Source: CBDCVD01 sp965224015 (GTDB lineage: Bacteria; Pseudomonadota; Alphaproteobacteria; Rhizobiales; CBDCVD01). Taken from it: a stretch of 64,000 bases of DNA. The position numbers and the translations under genes are program-made. The notes beneath the pieces are model-generated. The model was not told where the DNA came from. It did not search any database and saw nothing but the letters and a program-made list of their open reading frames with translations. The stretch covers positions 1,984,001 to 2,048,000 of the forward strand of contig OZ245032.1 in NCBI GenBank assembly GCA_965224015.1. The letters run 5' to 3'. Positions within the stretch are counted from its first letter, which is position 1; each line of letters starts with the position of its first letter. This document shows, in pieces, positions 26,899 to 36,185 of the stretch.

Positions 26899-27033
26899 TT
26901 CCGATTGGCGCAACGCCCACACCCAAGCCGCTCTCGAGAGATGGGTCGCCATCGCTCTTCGCTCACCTTGAGTGTGGTTCACCTCGCCAATCGGAAAACA
27001 GAATTGATTCTATTAAGACCTGACACGCTCTAG
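26899..27033 (+). repeat. Dispersed repeat D, copy 5, within a larger inverted structure
   Basis: TCCGATTGGCG at 26899 pairs with CGCCAATCGGA at 26985. The right part CCTCGCCAATCGGAAAACAG through TTAAGACCTGACACGCTCTAG matches the TrmH-tail copy at 1623. It ends one base before the stop codon of the DUF2207 gene. Confidence 0.7.
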
Positions 27034-27034
27034 G

Positions 27035-28927
27035 CTACCAGCCGCCGCCGCCACCACCGCCGCCGCCACCACCGGACGACCCGCGACCGCCAGAGCCCGA
27101 GGACTCGACCTCTGTAGCCGTACCGAAATCAGTTTCCAACGCGTCGGTGAGAGCAGATAATTCCTGCGAGAATGCCCCGGATGCAAAGGATCCGCTTGAC
27201 CATCGCGGTCGATAGGAAACAGGCTCCGCACGGGCGGCTGCCCAGGCCTCGAACCGCTGTGTCCAGGGTTTTTCTACCCCCAACCCGACGGCAAACGGCA
27301 GGTAGCGCTCAAACAAGGCCGGCGACATATCCGGAGCCCCCACAAGGTTCATGCGATCCGCCTCGGCGGTTTCCAGATAAAGCTTGAACCCCTCAATGTG
27401 ATCCAGAACCTGACGCCCGAATACCGTTGGGGCCTTCAGCAGTTCGTAAAACAGGAAATTGGTGATGATCATCGCCACTACCAGCGACCAGTCAAGCAGG
27501 GAAAACAAATCCGCCAGATTGAAATACAATACAACAAGACCAATGATGGCAAAGGCACCCAAAAGCCACATCCATAACGCCCCTGGACTGCGCGAAAGTT
27601 TTCCAAGCAGGGGGCGAAGAACTGCAGATCCAAGCCCGAAAATAAAGAAAAACGGACCGATCATGCGTAACATATCGCTCATATCCGACGCCACAACCAA
27701 ATAGATGAGGATCGCGATCGCTGTTATGGCAATTCCCGTATAGGCGTAGAAGCGATTGTTATGAAAACAAAGGGCACCATACTCCTCACCAACATGGTCT
27801 TCAAACTGGAACTGCGCGTCGCTCAAACGCCTTTGGTTACGCTTTGACAAGGCGATATTATCCCGGCCACCGACCGCATCAAACAAACGCGCGGCGAGAA
27901 CTTTCTCCCCGGAAGCCAGTTCAGCGTGTTGTGTCTCGGTGCCCCGGATTCGTTGCAAAACCGTGTCACCGCTGCTGGTGTCAATGCGCAGGTAATTCTT
28001 AACGGCCATATTCACCACCGCCGCAGTAAGCGCCAGGGACGTCTTTCCCGTGTTGAAATGGGTGTTGTAGACGTGGCTAAGGCCTGCGGGTGAGAAGCCT
28101 TCGGGGGGATGGAAAAGCGGGATGATCGTTCCTTTTTTGGGGTCCCGACCCACCCGCAGCCACATGGTAAAGTAATAGGCTAGCGCGCCAATCAAGCCGA
28201 TCCCGAGCACGACTATGTTGCGATAAAGAGACAAAAATCCGATCAGAAAATCGCCCGTTGAGGTGCCCTTGGTAAACCCTTTCGAGAACCCGACGGCTAC
28301 GCTCAAGCCTTCTCCTGGACGCAAACGGCCGGTTGTTACGAAATAAGGGTAGCCGGCGCTGGTGGTCTTTTGCGAAAAACGCTTGCCCTTGGCACCCAAG
28401 GGGCCGGTATAGGCATCTGTTTGCAAAACATCGGCCCCTTTGGGCAGACGAACCGTCGCAGAGGCCTGAGCGATCGGAAACCTCCAGGCGTTCCCTGTCA
28501 CGTTCCAATAGAGTTCGTCATAGGACTCAAACGTGCGTAACTGCCGCGTTGTTATGTAGGTTAAAACGTAAGTGTGAACGCCAGGATCGATATCGACCGA
28601 TTCGTTGCCAATATAGATGCGTATGCCATTTTTGATGGAGCGTGTGTGATAATCCTCCGGCTTGCCGTTGCGCTCAATCGATACAAGGTCAAAGCCAGCG
28701 CGATAGGCGATGCCGCCGCGGGTATTGACAAGAGGCAGGTCACGGTAAATCCCGCGCTGGATCGACTCGCCCTCCGAGCGAACCTTGATCGTCTCTGTCA
28801 CAATCAGATCGCCATTGGCTTCAACATCCAAATTGGCGTGAAACTGCAAGATCTCCTCTGCCGCCAAGGCTGGGGCGGCCAGGCCAAGAGTAACAACAAA
28901 AATGTAAACAAGACAACGCAAAACCAT
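27035..28927 (-). CDS. DUF2207 domain-containing membrane protein
   Basis: 630 residues. Cleaved signal peptide (VLRCLVYIFVVTLGLAAPALA), an extracytoplasmic beta-rich DUF2207 domain (ILQFHANLDVEANGDLIVTE to about 215), one helix near 235, a cytoplasmic part, two pairs of helices between about 390 and 500, and a C-terminal tail with a glycine run ending GGGGW. This matches a widespread family of unknown function with the same Gly-rich end. Stands alone. The glycine run is encoded by a GCC/ACC-type repeat at 27040-27075. Confidence 0.88.
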   Translation of the reverse strand: MVLRCLVYIFVVTLGLAAPALAAEEILQFHANLDVEANGDLIVTETIKVRSEGESIQRGIYRDLPLVNTRGGIAYRAGFDLVSIERNGKPEDYHTRSIKNGIRIYIGNESVDIDPGVHTYVLTYITTRQLRTFESYDELYWNVTGNAWRFPIAQASATVRLPKGADVLQTDAYTGPLGAKGKRFSQKTTSAGYPYFVTTGRLRPGEGLSVAVGFSKGFTKGTSTGDFLIGFLSLYRNIVVLGIGLIGALAYYFTMWLRVGRDPKKGTIIPLFHPPEGFSPAGLSHVYNTHFNTGKTSLALTAAVVNMAVKNYLRIDTSSGDTVLQRIRGTETQHAELASGEKVLAARLFDAVGGRDNIALSKRNQRRLSDAQFQFEDHVGEEYGALCFHNNRFYAYTGIAITAIAILIYLVVASDMSDMLRMIGPFFFIFGLGSAVLRPLLGKLSRSPGALWMWLLGAFAIIGLVVLYFNLADLFSLLDWSLVVAMIITNFLFYELLKAPTVFGRQVLDHIEGFKLYLETAEADRMNLVGAPDMSPALFERYLPFAVGLGVEKPWTQRFEAWAAARAEPVSYRPRWSSGSFASGAFSQELSALTDALETDFGTATEVESSGSGGRGSSGGGGGGGGGGGW

Positions 28928-29146
28928 GACCGAGACTGCCGCCGTTCACCCTGTGTATGAATAGACTGGCAGCGGGAGATCAAAATTCCGTAAACCGGCC
29001 AATCGGCGTTACAATTTAGAGCGTATCTCTGTTGACTGGCATCACGAGCCCACGCCCCTTTCTATTCTTTGGTTCCACCCCCCAAGGGGACCCAATTGGA
29101 GGTTGACGCGTGAAAGTAGAAAGGGAAGCGGGCTGGCCTGGTCAGG

Positions 29147-29254
29147 TAATACCAGCGGTATTGGCTTTATAGACACGCCGACTGGTGTACTGCCTTGATA
29201 ACATACTTGCTTGACGCTAAGCCATGAGTCATTGTTAAGGACCCTTGGTATAAT
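29147..29254 (+). repeat. Dispersed repeat A, copy 2
   Basis: TAATACCAGCGGTATTGGCT through ACCCTTGGTATAAT. Full copy, about 95 percent like the copies at 39128 and 51520 by eye. The 220 bp between it and the DUF2207 start contain pieces of other repeats (TAGAGCGTAT at 29018; AGAAAGGGAAGCGGGC at 29119) and no gene. Confidence 0.85.
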
Positions 29255-29317
29255 AGGGGCTTCCAGGTCACAATGTCGTTGTTTCGTTTCTCGTTTTCGT
29301 CAGCAAGACTGCCACGG

Positions 29318-30280
29318 CTATAGTGGGCGCCCGGTGATCTCATCATAGGCGGGTAATTGAAATCGCCTTCTATCTGCGTCAGTGAGATCATAGCAGCGCA
29401 TGCTATTAAGGGCCCTCCGAACCAGATCGAAGGCTTTTGGGTCTTTATTACAAAATGCGGCCATGGCTAGGCTAAGATCTTCATGCCACCTCATTTCAAA
29501 AAATGAAAAACACAGATAGCTGGTTTTGTCATAGTAAAAGTCGCGCTTGTCAGGTTCCGTGATCGCGTCGAGTTCCTTTAGCGCTCGAGAGATAAAGTCC
29601 TGGATCAAAGGCGTAGATTGCGGTGTGAAAACTTCGCAAAATATATCGAAGCAAAGCTGTCCGATAAAGTTTTCCAGATCGAGATCAGGGTAGCACCGGT
29701 TGGGAAAATCATCCTCACTGTAGTTCTGAAACTTCGGCAGCCCTGTGGCCTGTAGCATTATGCGAAGGACTTCGTCATAGCTGGCCGCAAATGATCCGTA
29801 GCTTTGCACCCACTTGCCGTCCAACAAAAATTCAAATCCACTGTAGCAACAGCTGGCATCGCTCATAAAGTTTCCATAGTGGACATGGTTGTGCCCTGGC
29901 TTGGACCTATAGCAACAGACATAGAACTCCACCGCGTAACCATCAATAACCTCCTGCTCGTCGAACGCGCGCCCCCTGTCCGCATAATAACAGCGCACTC
30001 TTTTGCACGTCGCGGTGAGCATTTTTCGCAAAACGACAAAAACGTCTACATCCTGTGTGAATCGAATCGACGAAAATGTCACGCCGTGGGGGAATGGGTC
30101 AAGGGCAACAATCTCGGGCCTGTCTGTCCCAGGCTCTTCTTGCCATATGATATGCCAATGCTCACCGTCCCGCTCGCCGGTCGCCCAGCCGGTCAGATAA
30201 GTCTCGTCGCCTGAAATGCGGCGCTGTGCCTTCAAAGTCAGGCGGTGTTGGTCCCGCAGGATTGTCGAAATTGGGATCAT
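29318..30280 (-). CDS. Hypothetical protein, cotranscribed with a DUF1963 gene
   Basis: 320 residues, not recognised. No signal peptide or membrane helix; the chain is soluble, acidic-aromatic and Cys-rich in the middle (VCCYRSKPG, SDASCCYSGF). The N-terminal half looks beta-rich, the C-terminal half helical (LIQDFISRALKELDAI). It starts 18 bp after the end of the DUF1963 gene, so the two are probably one transcript. Immunity or housekeeping partner roles are possible, but nothing in the sequence shows it. Confidence 0.7.
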   Translation of the reverse strand: MIPISTILRDQHRLTLKAQRRISGDETYLTGWATGERDGEHWHIIWQEEPGTDRPEIVALDPFPHGVTFSSIRFTQDVDVFVVLRKMLTATCKRVRCYYADRGRAFDEQEVIDGYAVEFYVCCYRSKPGHNHVHYGNFMSDASCCYSGFEFLLDGKWVQSYGSFAASYDEVLRIMLQATGLPKFQNYSEDDFPNRCYPDLDLENFIGQLCFDIFCEVFTPQSTPLIQDFISRALKELDAITEPDKRDFYYDKTSYLCFSFFEMRWHEDLSLAMAAFCNKDPKAFDLVRRALNSMRCYDLTDADRRRFQLPAYDEITGRPL

Positions 30281-30298
30281 GAGTTGCCATCGTACAAT

Positions 30299-31534
30299 TC
30301 AGGACGTCTGATAGACAGCTATGGTGTTTTCAAACCTGCGGGCGGCGAGATCATCTTTGTGGATGAGAAAGTAGACCATGCCCCCGGCATCGCCCTGCCA
30401 ATAGTTGGCTATATCGAGTTGAAGCAACAGGCGCCAATCACGGGCATCTTTTTCGATGATAGCCCTGTTTTCACGCCAAACGTCGGGGTAAGGATCCCGG
30501 GTACCAAAACGCGCAATGACACTGGCTTCGTAGCGGGGATCGCTCTGCACGGGCCAGGGGTATCCGAGTAACTGATGTGGATAATACCTATATTCCTGGT
30601 CAAGAGTTGCGGTGTTGAACTCACCGTACACCTCTAGAAAATCAAATAACGCCCAATCACTGTCCGACACATCCGGAAGTTCCGAATACTGCCTGTCTAG
30701 ATAGCGCGAAACAAGGGACTCTAATTCTGGAATATTCTCCATCTCCAGGCTATCTCTATCAAGCAGAAACCAGTTTGGGACCAGACGCATCGCCTGTGCA
30801 GGGCCCATATAATAAGACCTCTCATCCTCTTCTTCGAGGGCCTCACGCATCATGTCTGCTGCCTCGCTCAAGTCGATCGTCTCGTTTGCGTCAGGGAGGG
30901 CTTTCAATTCGTCGAGCGCGTCAATGAACTCACTCAAGGATCGCTTGTATATCGCGCGCTCGCGCTCCTCGATCGGTCGGTAGATGTTCAAGAATGTCTG
31001 CATTTCGTGACGAACAAGGTTTTCGCGAGGACTTTGATCCCAGATTACCCGACAGGCATCATAGCCTGCATTCCAGGGGGTAACAGCCATATCGTAAAAA
31101 AACAGCAGGCGTCCCTCGTCAGGCAATTCGGCAGCCATAGCCCCCAATCCGGACGCCTCACCAAGATCAATTTGCGCCATAAAAACATAAGGCAAATTGC
31201 GCGAGGCATAGAGCCTGATAACTTCGGAATGGTTCCGGCCGCCGCGCTGGGCAATCGACTCTACATCGGGAAAAGCCCTACGAACAGGCCAGGGGATGTC
31301 TTTATCCAAATCAGGGGTGCCACCAATGCGCGTGGCGCCAAGAGCTGGCGCCTCAGAGGTCTTGATCGGCGCAAAGCCGATGCATGGATAAACAGCACTG
31401 GCAAGCGCATCCCAATACCGCTTGGGGAACGCGTCCTTGATGGCCTCCAGGATTTTGCTTTTGTGGTGTACATAGAGCTTGGAGCCGAAAATATAGTAAG
31501 CGCGGTACCAGGAAATTGAAGCATAGGGCCTCAA
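30299..31534 (-). CDS. DUF1963 domain-containing protein (YwqG-like)
   Basis: 411 residues. The DUF1963 core is clear: ATRIGGTPDLDKDIPWP, then YVFMAQIDLGEA and DEGRLLFFYDM, with the distal SDPRYEASVIARFG (a HQLLGYPWPVQ element before it). The N-terminal 60 residues are extra. DUF1963 proteins are soluble and of unknown activity; some sit beside polymorphic toxins and are suspected immunity proteins. No toxin is recognisable here. Followed by the unknown 320-residue gene. Confidence 0.82.
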   Translation of the reverse strand: MRPYASISWYRAYYIFGSKLYVHHKSKILEAIKDAFPKRYWDALASAVYPCIGFAPIKTSEAPALGATRIGGTPDLDKDIPWPVRRAFPDVESIAQRGGRNHSEVIRLYASRNLPYVFMAQIDLGEASGLGAMAAELPDEGRLLFFYDMAVTPWNAGYDACRVIWDQSPRENLVRHEMQTFLNIYRPIEERERAIYKRSLSEFIDALDELKALPDANETIDLSEAADMMREALEEEDERSYYMGPAQAMRLVPNWFLLDRDSLEMENIPELESLVSRYLDRQYSELPDVSDSDWALFDFLEVYGEFNTATLDQEYRYYPHQLLGYPWPVQSDPRYEASVIARFGTRDPYPDVWRENRAIIEKDARDWRLLLQLDIANYWQGDAGGMVYFLIHKDDLAARRFENTIAVYQTS

Positions 31535-31658
31535 AACCCTCTTTGCATCCGAAGTTTAGACGGATCCCGGCTTTTTGAAAAGGTGCAATTTTAACAACCT
31601 TTTTAACGTGATTAAAAAGAAATTCTATTAAAAGTGACGATGCAGAGTTACAGTCGCC

Positions 31659-31886
31659 ATGAAAACAAAACAAATAAAAATAAAAATTTTGAAGCGGCTC
31701 CGCTGTTTTCGCATCAACCAGCGCGGCGCCACGGCCATAGAATATTCGCTGGCCGCAGCGCTTGTCAGCATAATGATTATTGGCGGAGCGGGAAGTGTTG
31801 GAAACAGTCTTAGCAGGCAATTTACCGAGATCAGTGCTGCGTTTCACAAACCGCCTACAAAAGCACCTCGAATGATGGCGCCTTAG
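31659..31886 (+). CDS. Flp-family type IVb pilin (lone gene)
   Basis: 75 residues. Basic leader, then the class IVb processing site NQRGATAIEYSLAAALVSIM with the Glu-Tyr pair typical of Flp pilins, one hydrophobic helix and a short tail. Flp pilins are processed by TadV/CpaA-type peptidases and assembled by the Tad machine, none of which is in this window. Leader is longer than usual (about 22 residues before the Gly). The TAG stop is formed by repeat C. Confidence 0.85.
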   Translation: MKTKQIKIKILKRLRCFRINQRGATAIEYSLAAALVSIMIIGGAGSVGNSLSRQFTEISAAFHKPPTKAPRMMAP

Positions 31887-32022
31887 ATCAGCATACGTTT
31901 AGTTGTACCCATTTTGCTATGGGGGCAACTAAACGTATAAAGCTGATCGCCATGGAATCTATAGCAAAATGCAAAAACAATGCTGAATGCTCATGATTCC
32001 AGCTAAACGCATTTTGCTATAG
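31884..32022 (+). repeat. Dispersed repeat C, copy 4
   Basis: TAGATCAGCATACGTTTAGT through CGCATTTTGCTATAG. First hairpin: GATCAGC/GCTGATC outer stem, then ATACGTTTAGTTG/CAACTAAACGTAT (13 bp) around a CCCATTTTGCTATGGGG loop. Second stem CTATAGCAAAATGC/GCATTTTGCTATAG. Its first triplet is the flp stop codon. Confidence 0.9.
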
Positions 32023-32084
32023 TAGGTTAAAGCTAGGCCTCTCTATTAACCGGCATCTACCTGTCCGCTTCCCTTTATAGCTTT

Positions 32085-32105
32085 TAGAGCGTGTCAGGTC
32101 TTAAT
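32085..32105 (+). repeat. Dispersed repeat D, copy 6 (short)
   Basis: TAGAGCGTGTCAGGTCTTAAT, 55 bp before the CHASE2-GGDEF gene. Preceded at 32037-32082 by CTCTATTAACCGGCATCTAC...CCCTTTATAGC, a sequence also seen at 8-45 and, reversed, at 61476-61535. Confidence 0.6.
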
Positions 32106-32159
32106 ATAAATTTCAGTTGATTTTCAGCCAACCAAAGACCCAATTTTTGAGCCTGCCTG

Positions 32160-34133
32160 ATGGAATCCGTGGGATCATTTCGCCTGCTTAAGTATTTTCT
32201 GGCCGCTGTTGTGTTGGCGCTTATGGGCTGGCATTCGCCGCGATTTTCAAGCCTGGACCGCGTCCTGTTTGACGCCATTCAGTCCAAGCGACCTGTTACC
32301 GCCAGTGACAAGGTTGTGGTCATTGATCTGGGCCAAGACGAGGCCAATGTACGAAATTATGGTCATTTCGTTTCTCGCCAGCGGTTGGCCAGGGTTTTGC
32401 AGAAAATTCGACCTGCCGATCCCGCACGGGTCTATGTCGATGTTCTTTTGGATGCGCCGCACGGCAGCAAAGAGGATCTGGCTTTAAAGACAGCGCTTGG
32501 TGCCTTTGATCCCAGCCGTATTGCCATTGGAGCGATCGCAGAAAAGCTGGGGTTTGCCAGTAAGTTCCCATTGACCGATTTTTCTGACGTGTCAACCCTT
32601 GTGGAGATGAGCCTGTTTGCAGATGATGACGGCTGGGTTCGTGGCATTGATGGTCAAACGGTTTCTGCCCCCTGGTTAGCAAACCCGGCGCGCTGGCTTG
32701 CCGCTGGGCTGATACCTTCCGCCTCCCGCACGCCAGATAGAACTGACGCCTCTTTGGTCAGGCGTCTCGACATTGATCGACGAATTGCGCCAAAGTCCAT
32801 AAAAGTCGTACCCGCCGATATGTATCTAAAGGGTTCGTCTTTAAAGGATACGTTTAAGGATACGTTTGTCGACCTGCCGGACCTGTCCGGTCGGTTGGTT
32901 ATCATCTCGACCTTCGGCCAGGTGCCTGGTGATACGGTGGACTATCCGTTCTATGGTGAATTGGATCGCGGTCGGCTGATTGCTCTTGGCGCCGCCACAT
33001 TGTTGGCCGCAAGCGAGCCGCCTCTCATTCATTCGCTTTTGATGATAGCGATTGTTGTCACGTTGGTCTGTGCGGCGGGGGCGTGCGTGCTGCTGGTTCG
33101 CTCCAGGCGATGGATCGGCGTTGGGCTTGGTGCTATCGTCACGGCGCTCGTGGGTCTGTCGATTGCGGCCCTTTACTATCTGGGAGCCCCCCTGGTATTC
33201 TTTCGCTCGGTACCGGCAGTGACAGCGGGGGCAGGGGTTTTTCTGGCTTATCGGCTGGAAATAGCAGACGTTTTGTCAGAGTTTTTGTCCGGCGATCTTA
33301 GTCCTGAGGAAGCGTGGACCTGGCGAACTTACCAGCACCACCAGGAAGCGGCTTTGCTTGTCGGTTTTGATCGTGTGAAGCGCGTCAATAAGGCGGCGCA
33401 GCAATTAAAATTGATCAACAATAACAATGATGATAGAGCCCTTCTGTCTCAGGAAATAAACCAGGCTCTTGAACATGCGTTGCGCGAGGACACGAAACCC
33501 ACTGTTTCGCTCCAGCGAAAGGGAAAGCTGCGTCATTTCAGGCTCATGCGTCCTCTGACTAACGTGCCAATTATCCTGTTTGACGACATTACCGATCAAC
33601 GGATGCGCGAGACGACCCTGCAAACCCTTGTCCAGACCGATCGCCTGACCGGCGTTGCCAACCGTGACGGGCTTGCGGCTGCGGTCGCGGATCTGGCACG
33701 CCGTAACATTCCTTATGCCATTGTTTTGCTCGACCTAAACGGGTTTAAGAACGTTAACGACACTTATGGTCATCTGTTGGGGGACAAACTGATCGTTGCG
33801 GTGGCGCAGCGTTTCCAGTCCTTGGTACGTGCCAACGATACAGTTGCCCGCTTGGGTGGCGATGAATTTGCAATCGTCTTGCCGCATATGACAGATTTGA
33901 AGGCGGCGAAGCGCATTACGCGAGATCTTGAGAAGGGTTTACACGACCCGTTCGTTGTGGATGCGCAAACAATAAATGTAGGGGGTGCAGGGGGTGCGGC
34001 GCTTTCCAGCAGCCGTTTGTCTCTTGAAGGGGTGATCGCTGTCGCTGATAAGCGCATGTATGCACGCAAATCCTATTTGAAGCGCAAGCCCATAAAAGAA
34101 AGTCAACCGTCCAGCGCAAGAAGCGTAGCTTAA
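32160..34133 (+). CDS. CHASE2-GGDEF diguanylate cyclase
   Basis: 657 residues. N-terminal helix, periplasmic CHASE2 sensor domain (about 30-285, with VVVIDLGQDEANVRNYGHF), three membrane helices (about 285-365), a PAS-like linker and a C-terminal GGDEF domain. The active site GGDEF is at residues 566-570, and the inhibitory site RxxD (RAND) lies five residues before it, so the enzyme should make c-di-GMP from GTP with product inhibition. DRLTGVANRDGL opens the catalytic domain. No EAL domain. Stands alone; its signal is unknown. Confidence 0.92.
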   Translation: MESVGSFRLLKYFLAAVVLALMGWHSPRFSSLDRVLFDAIQSKRPVTASDKVVVIDLGQDEANVRNYGHFVSRQRLARVLQKIRPADPARVYVDVLLDAPHGSKEDLALKTALGAFDPSRIAIGAIAEKLGFASKFPLTDFSDVSTLVEMSLFADDDGWVRGIDGQTVSAPWLANPARWLAAGLIPSASRTPDRTDASLVRRLDIDRRIAPKSIKVVPADMYLKGSSLKDTFKDTFVDLPDLSGRLVIISTFGQVPGDTVDYPFYGELDRGRLIALGAATLLAASEPPLIHSLLMIAIVVTLVCAAGACVLLVRSRRWIGVGLGAIVTALVGLSIAALYYLGAPLVFFRSVPAVTAGAGVFLAYRLEIADVLSEFLSGDLSPEEAWTWRTYQHHQEAALLVGFDRVKRVNKAAQQLKLINNNNDDRALLSQEINQALEHALREDTKPTVSLQRKGKLRHFRLMRPLTNVPIILFDDITDQRMRETTLQTLVQTDRLTGVANRDGLAAAVADLARRNIPYAIVLLDLNGFKNVNDTYGHLLGDKLIVAVAQRFQSLVRANDTVARLGGDEFAIVLPHMTDLKAAKRITRDLEKGLHDPFVVDAQTINVGGAGGAALSSSRLSLEGVIAVADKRMYARKSYLKRKPIKESQPSSARSVA

Positions 34134-34144
34134 GACCAATGGTT

Positions 34145-34262
34145 TAATACCAAGGGTCTTTGACAATGACTCATGCCTTGGCGTCAAAGCGTTGTGTTAT
34201 CAAGGCGGTACACCAGACGGCGTGTCCATAAAGCCAACACCGCTGGTATACCGCTGGTATAA
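34145..34262 (-). repeat. Dispersed repeat A, copy 3
   Basis: TTAATACCAAGGGTCTTTGA through AACACCGCTGGTATA, immediately followed by a second CCGCTGGTATA, so the right end is duplicated. Confidence 0.85.
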
Positions 34263-34920
34263 AGCCTGATCGGGAACTATTGTGAGTGATTTCGGTTGGA
34301 AACGTCTATTGACCACCTGGCCACCGGTAGGAAAACAGTATTGTCTTTGCCGTATTGTCGTTGCCGTCCGAAAGCGGGCGCCTCATCGCATCCATTGGAC
34401 GGGCAATGGCCATGTCGCAAGACAACCAAAAACCGCTCAAGCACAGGCAAGCAGGCTCTGAGATTCCCATCATGGCTTTGGCCGATGCGTTACAAATTAT
34501 GAGGTGACCAATAATAGGTCTTTCCTTTTGGCTTCAGACTTGCTAAGAGGTGAACTTCCAACGTTTTTTGCGGGTTAGATCTGACTGGACGAGGGTTTTG
34601 GCCTGGCATTTTGGGGTCAAGGTCGGGGATGGGTCCGTTGGAGCCATTTGAGCGATGACCTTCCTGCGGACGTCAGGTTATTGCTTGAGGGGCTGGTTAG
34701 GAAAGCGGGTCAGACAAGGGGCGAGAATTAGCCTGGAGCGTCGAAGTGATGCCATTTTCCCGTTACTCGCTTGTGTTTATTGCGTTGTTGGCACGGTTTC
34801 GATCAGATGGTTTTTTGCGTGATTGATCGACACGGGTTTGGGATTGGCCAGTGGTACTGGTTTTGAATAGGTGTTGCCCGTTGTACGGGTTTGCAAGGGC
34901 GCACCGTTATCGATTTGGCC
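34263..34920. other. Gene-free stretch
   Basis: About 660 bp with no gene I can support. GGAAACGTCTATTGACCACCTG at 34299 is the flank sequence also found at 10982. Short open frames (for example from 34409) show no family features. Could hold decayed genes too far gone to recognise. Confidence 0.5.
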
Positions 34921-35062
34921 TAGATCAGCTTGGCGTTCGTTTTACCCATTTTACCAAGGGTAAAGCTAACGCCATAAAGCTGATCGCCCTCTAAATCTAT
35001 AGCAAAATGCGACAAGAATACGGGAAAGCCCCATCAATCCCATTAAACGCATTTTGCTATAG
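34921..35062 (+). repeat. Dispersed repeat C, copy 5
   Basis: TAGATCAGCTTGGCGTTCGT through CGCATTTTGCTATAG. Inner stem GGCGTT/AACGCC and TTTACCC/GGGTAAA. Compared with copy 4, four stem positions differ on both arms so that pairing is kept. Lies 35 bp upstream of tRNA-fMet. Confidence 0.9.
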
Positions 35063-35096
35063 GGTTCGTGATAAGCGTTTTTTTGGTAGTTTTTGC

Positions 35097-35175
<79 letters not shown>

Positions 35176-35181
35176 AAAAAC

Positions 35182-35214
35182 AAGGGCTTAGAGAAAATTC
35201 TCTAAGCCCTTTTT
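35182..35214 (+). terminator. Rho-independent terminator of tRNA-fMet
   Basis: AAGGGCTTAGAG, loop AAAATT, CTCTAAGCCC and then TTTTT. A strong 12-bp stem with a T-run, 8 bp after the tRNA. Confidence 0.9.
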
Positions 35215-35372
35215 GCTGTCTGGGGTCAAAATGGGGTCAACTGGGTTTGAAAATAGGGCTGCTGCGGGATTTTCACTGTCCAATGAGCAAAAAGGTAAAT
35301 ATAGTGGTTGCCTGTTTGTTGAGCACCATATGCAGGGCGATTGATGGTGCATAGCATTTTGTGAAGGTTCTT

Positions 35373-36182
35373 ATGGCGAATAATGACGAAAGATATTTAA
35401 AAACGATTGTTGATTGCGTCCGTGTGTGCGCGAACTATAAACCGAAGTTCGGCCAAGGCCGGGGGAGCGGGCTATCACTACAAGAATTCCAAGACCTCTA
35501 CCAAGGAGACCCTTTTTATAGTTGGTTCGGATTGGATAATCCCATGATGTACGCTGCACACAAAGCGGCGGGCGGAATGACGAGCGTTTACAGGCAGATT
35601 GGGATTGGTTGCGAAAAAGTGTTTCGGCAAGCCGTTCAAGATGCGTTGGGACTATCAAGTGAGGATGTAGTGTGGTCGTATGAAACGACTACGCCGGGCG
35701 GGAAAACTCGTAAGCTTTCGTTAGATGGCCGGGTTCCTCTGGAAAGCATCCCAGATGATGCAGTGAAAAAGAGATTTCAAGAATGGATGCAAGCTGCTGC
35801 GGATGCAGTAGGTGTTGATCGAGGTGTTTTTAGTTCCCTAACAGGTACGGTTTTTGAGGTGCGACAAGGCTATAAGAGTAAAGATAGCAAGCGTCAAAAC
35901 GCTGACATCGCGAACGCATCTACAGCATATATCAAATCATATCTTCCTTGTGCAGTCATATTGTCCAATCAAATTGATGGGGACATCCTCACAAGATATT
36001 GAGCGGAAAAATGGTCAATTATGACTGGGGTGCTTGGTAGAAACGACCCATTGACCTCGACATATGACTTTATGAGAGATGTTGTTGGTTATGATTTGGC
36101 TGCTTTTTTTGAGCGTAACAGCGAAGCCCTAAAAGGCGAAATTGATAATGTTCTGCGCGCGCTGCTGACCCCGGACGATTAA
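35373..36182 (+). pseudogene. Probable type II restriction endonuclease gene, interrupted by an in-frame TGA
   Basis: The frame runs 210 codons from ATG 35373, meets TGA at 36000-36002, then stays open in the same frame for 59 more codons (AEKWSIMTGVLGRND... to ALLTPDD) until TAA at 36180-36182, 3 bp before the methyltransferase ATG. The pre-stop part contains VFEVRQGYKSKDSKRQNADI, which could be a PD-(D/E)xK-like core. The natural protein was probably about 269 residues, with Trp (TGG) at the stop position. I do not recognise a named family; endonuclease function is inferred from its place beside the methylase. Base composition is more A+T-rich than neighbours. Confidence 0.65.
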
Positions 36183-36185
36183 AAA

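Noticed and set aside
27040..27075. Tandem CCGCCGCC/ACCACC run that resembles a repeat array
   Set aside because: It encodes the poly-glycine tail of the DUF2207 protein; not a CRISPR or regulatory repeat.
36000..36002. Selenocysteine or frameshift explanation for the in-frame TGA
   Set aside because: No slippery CTT TGA C context, the continuing frame is unchanged, and restriction enzymes are not known selenoproteins. A nonsense change is simpler.
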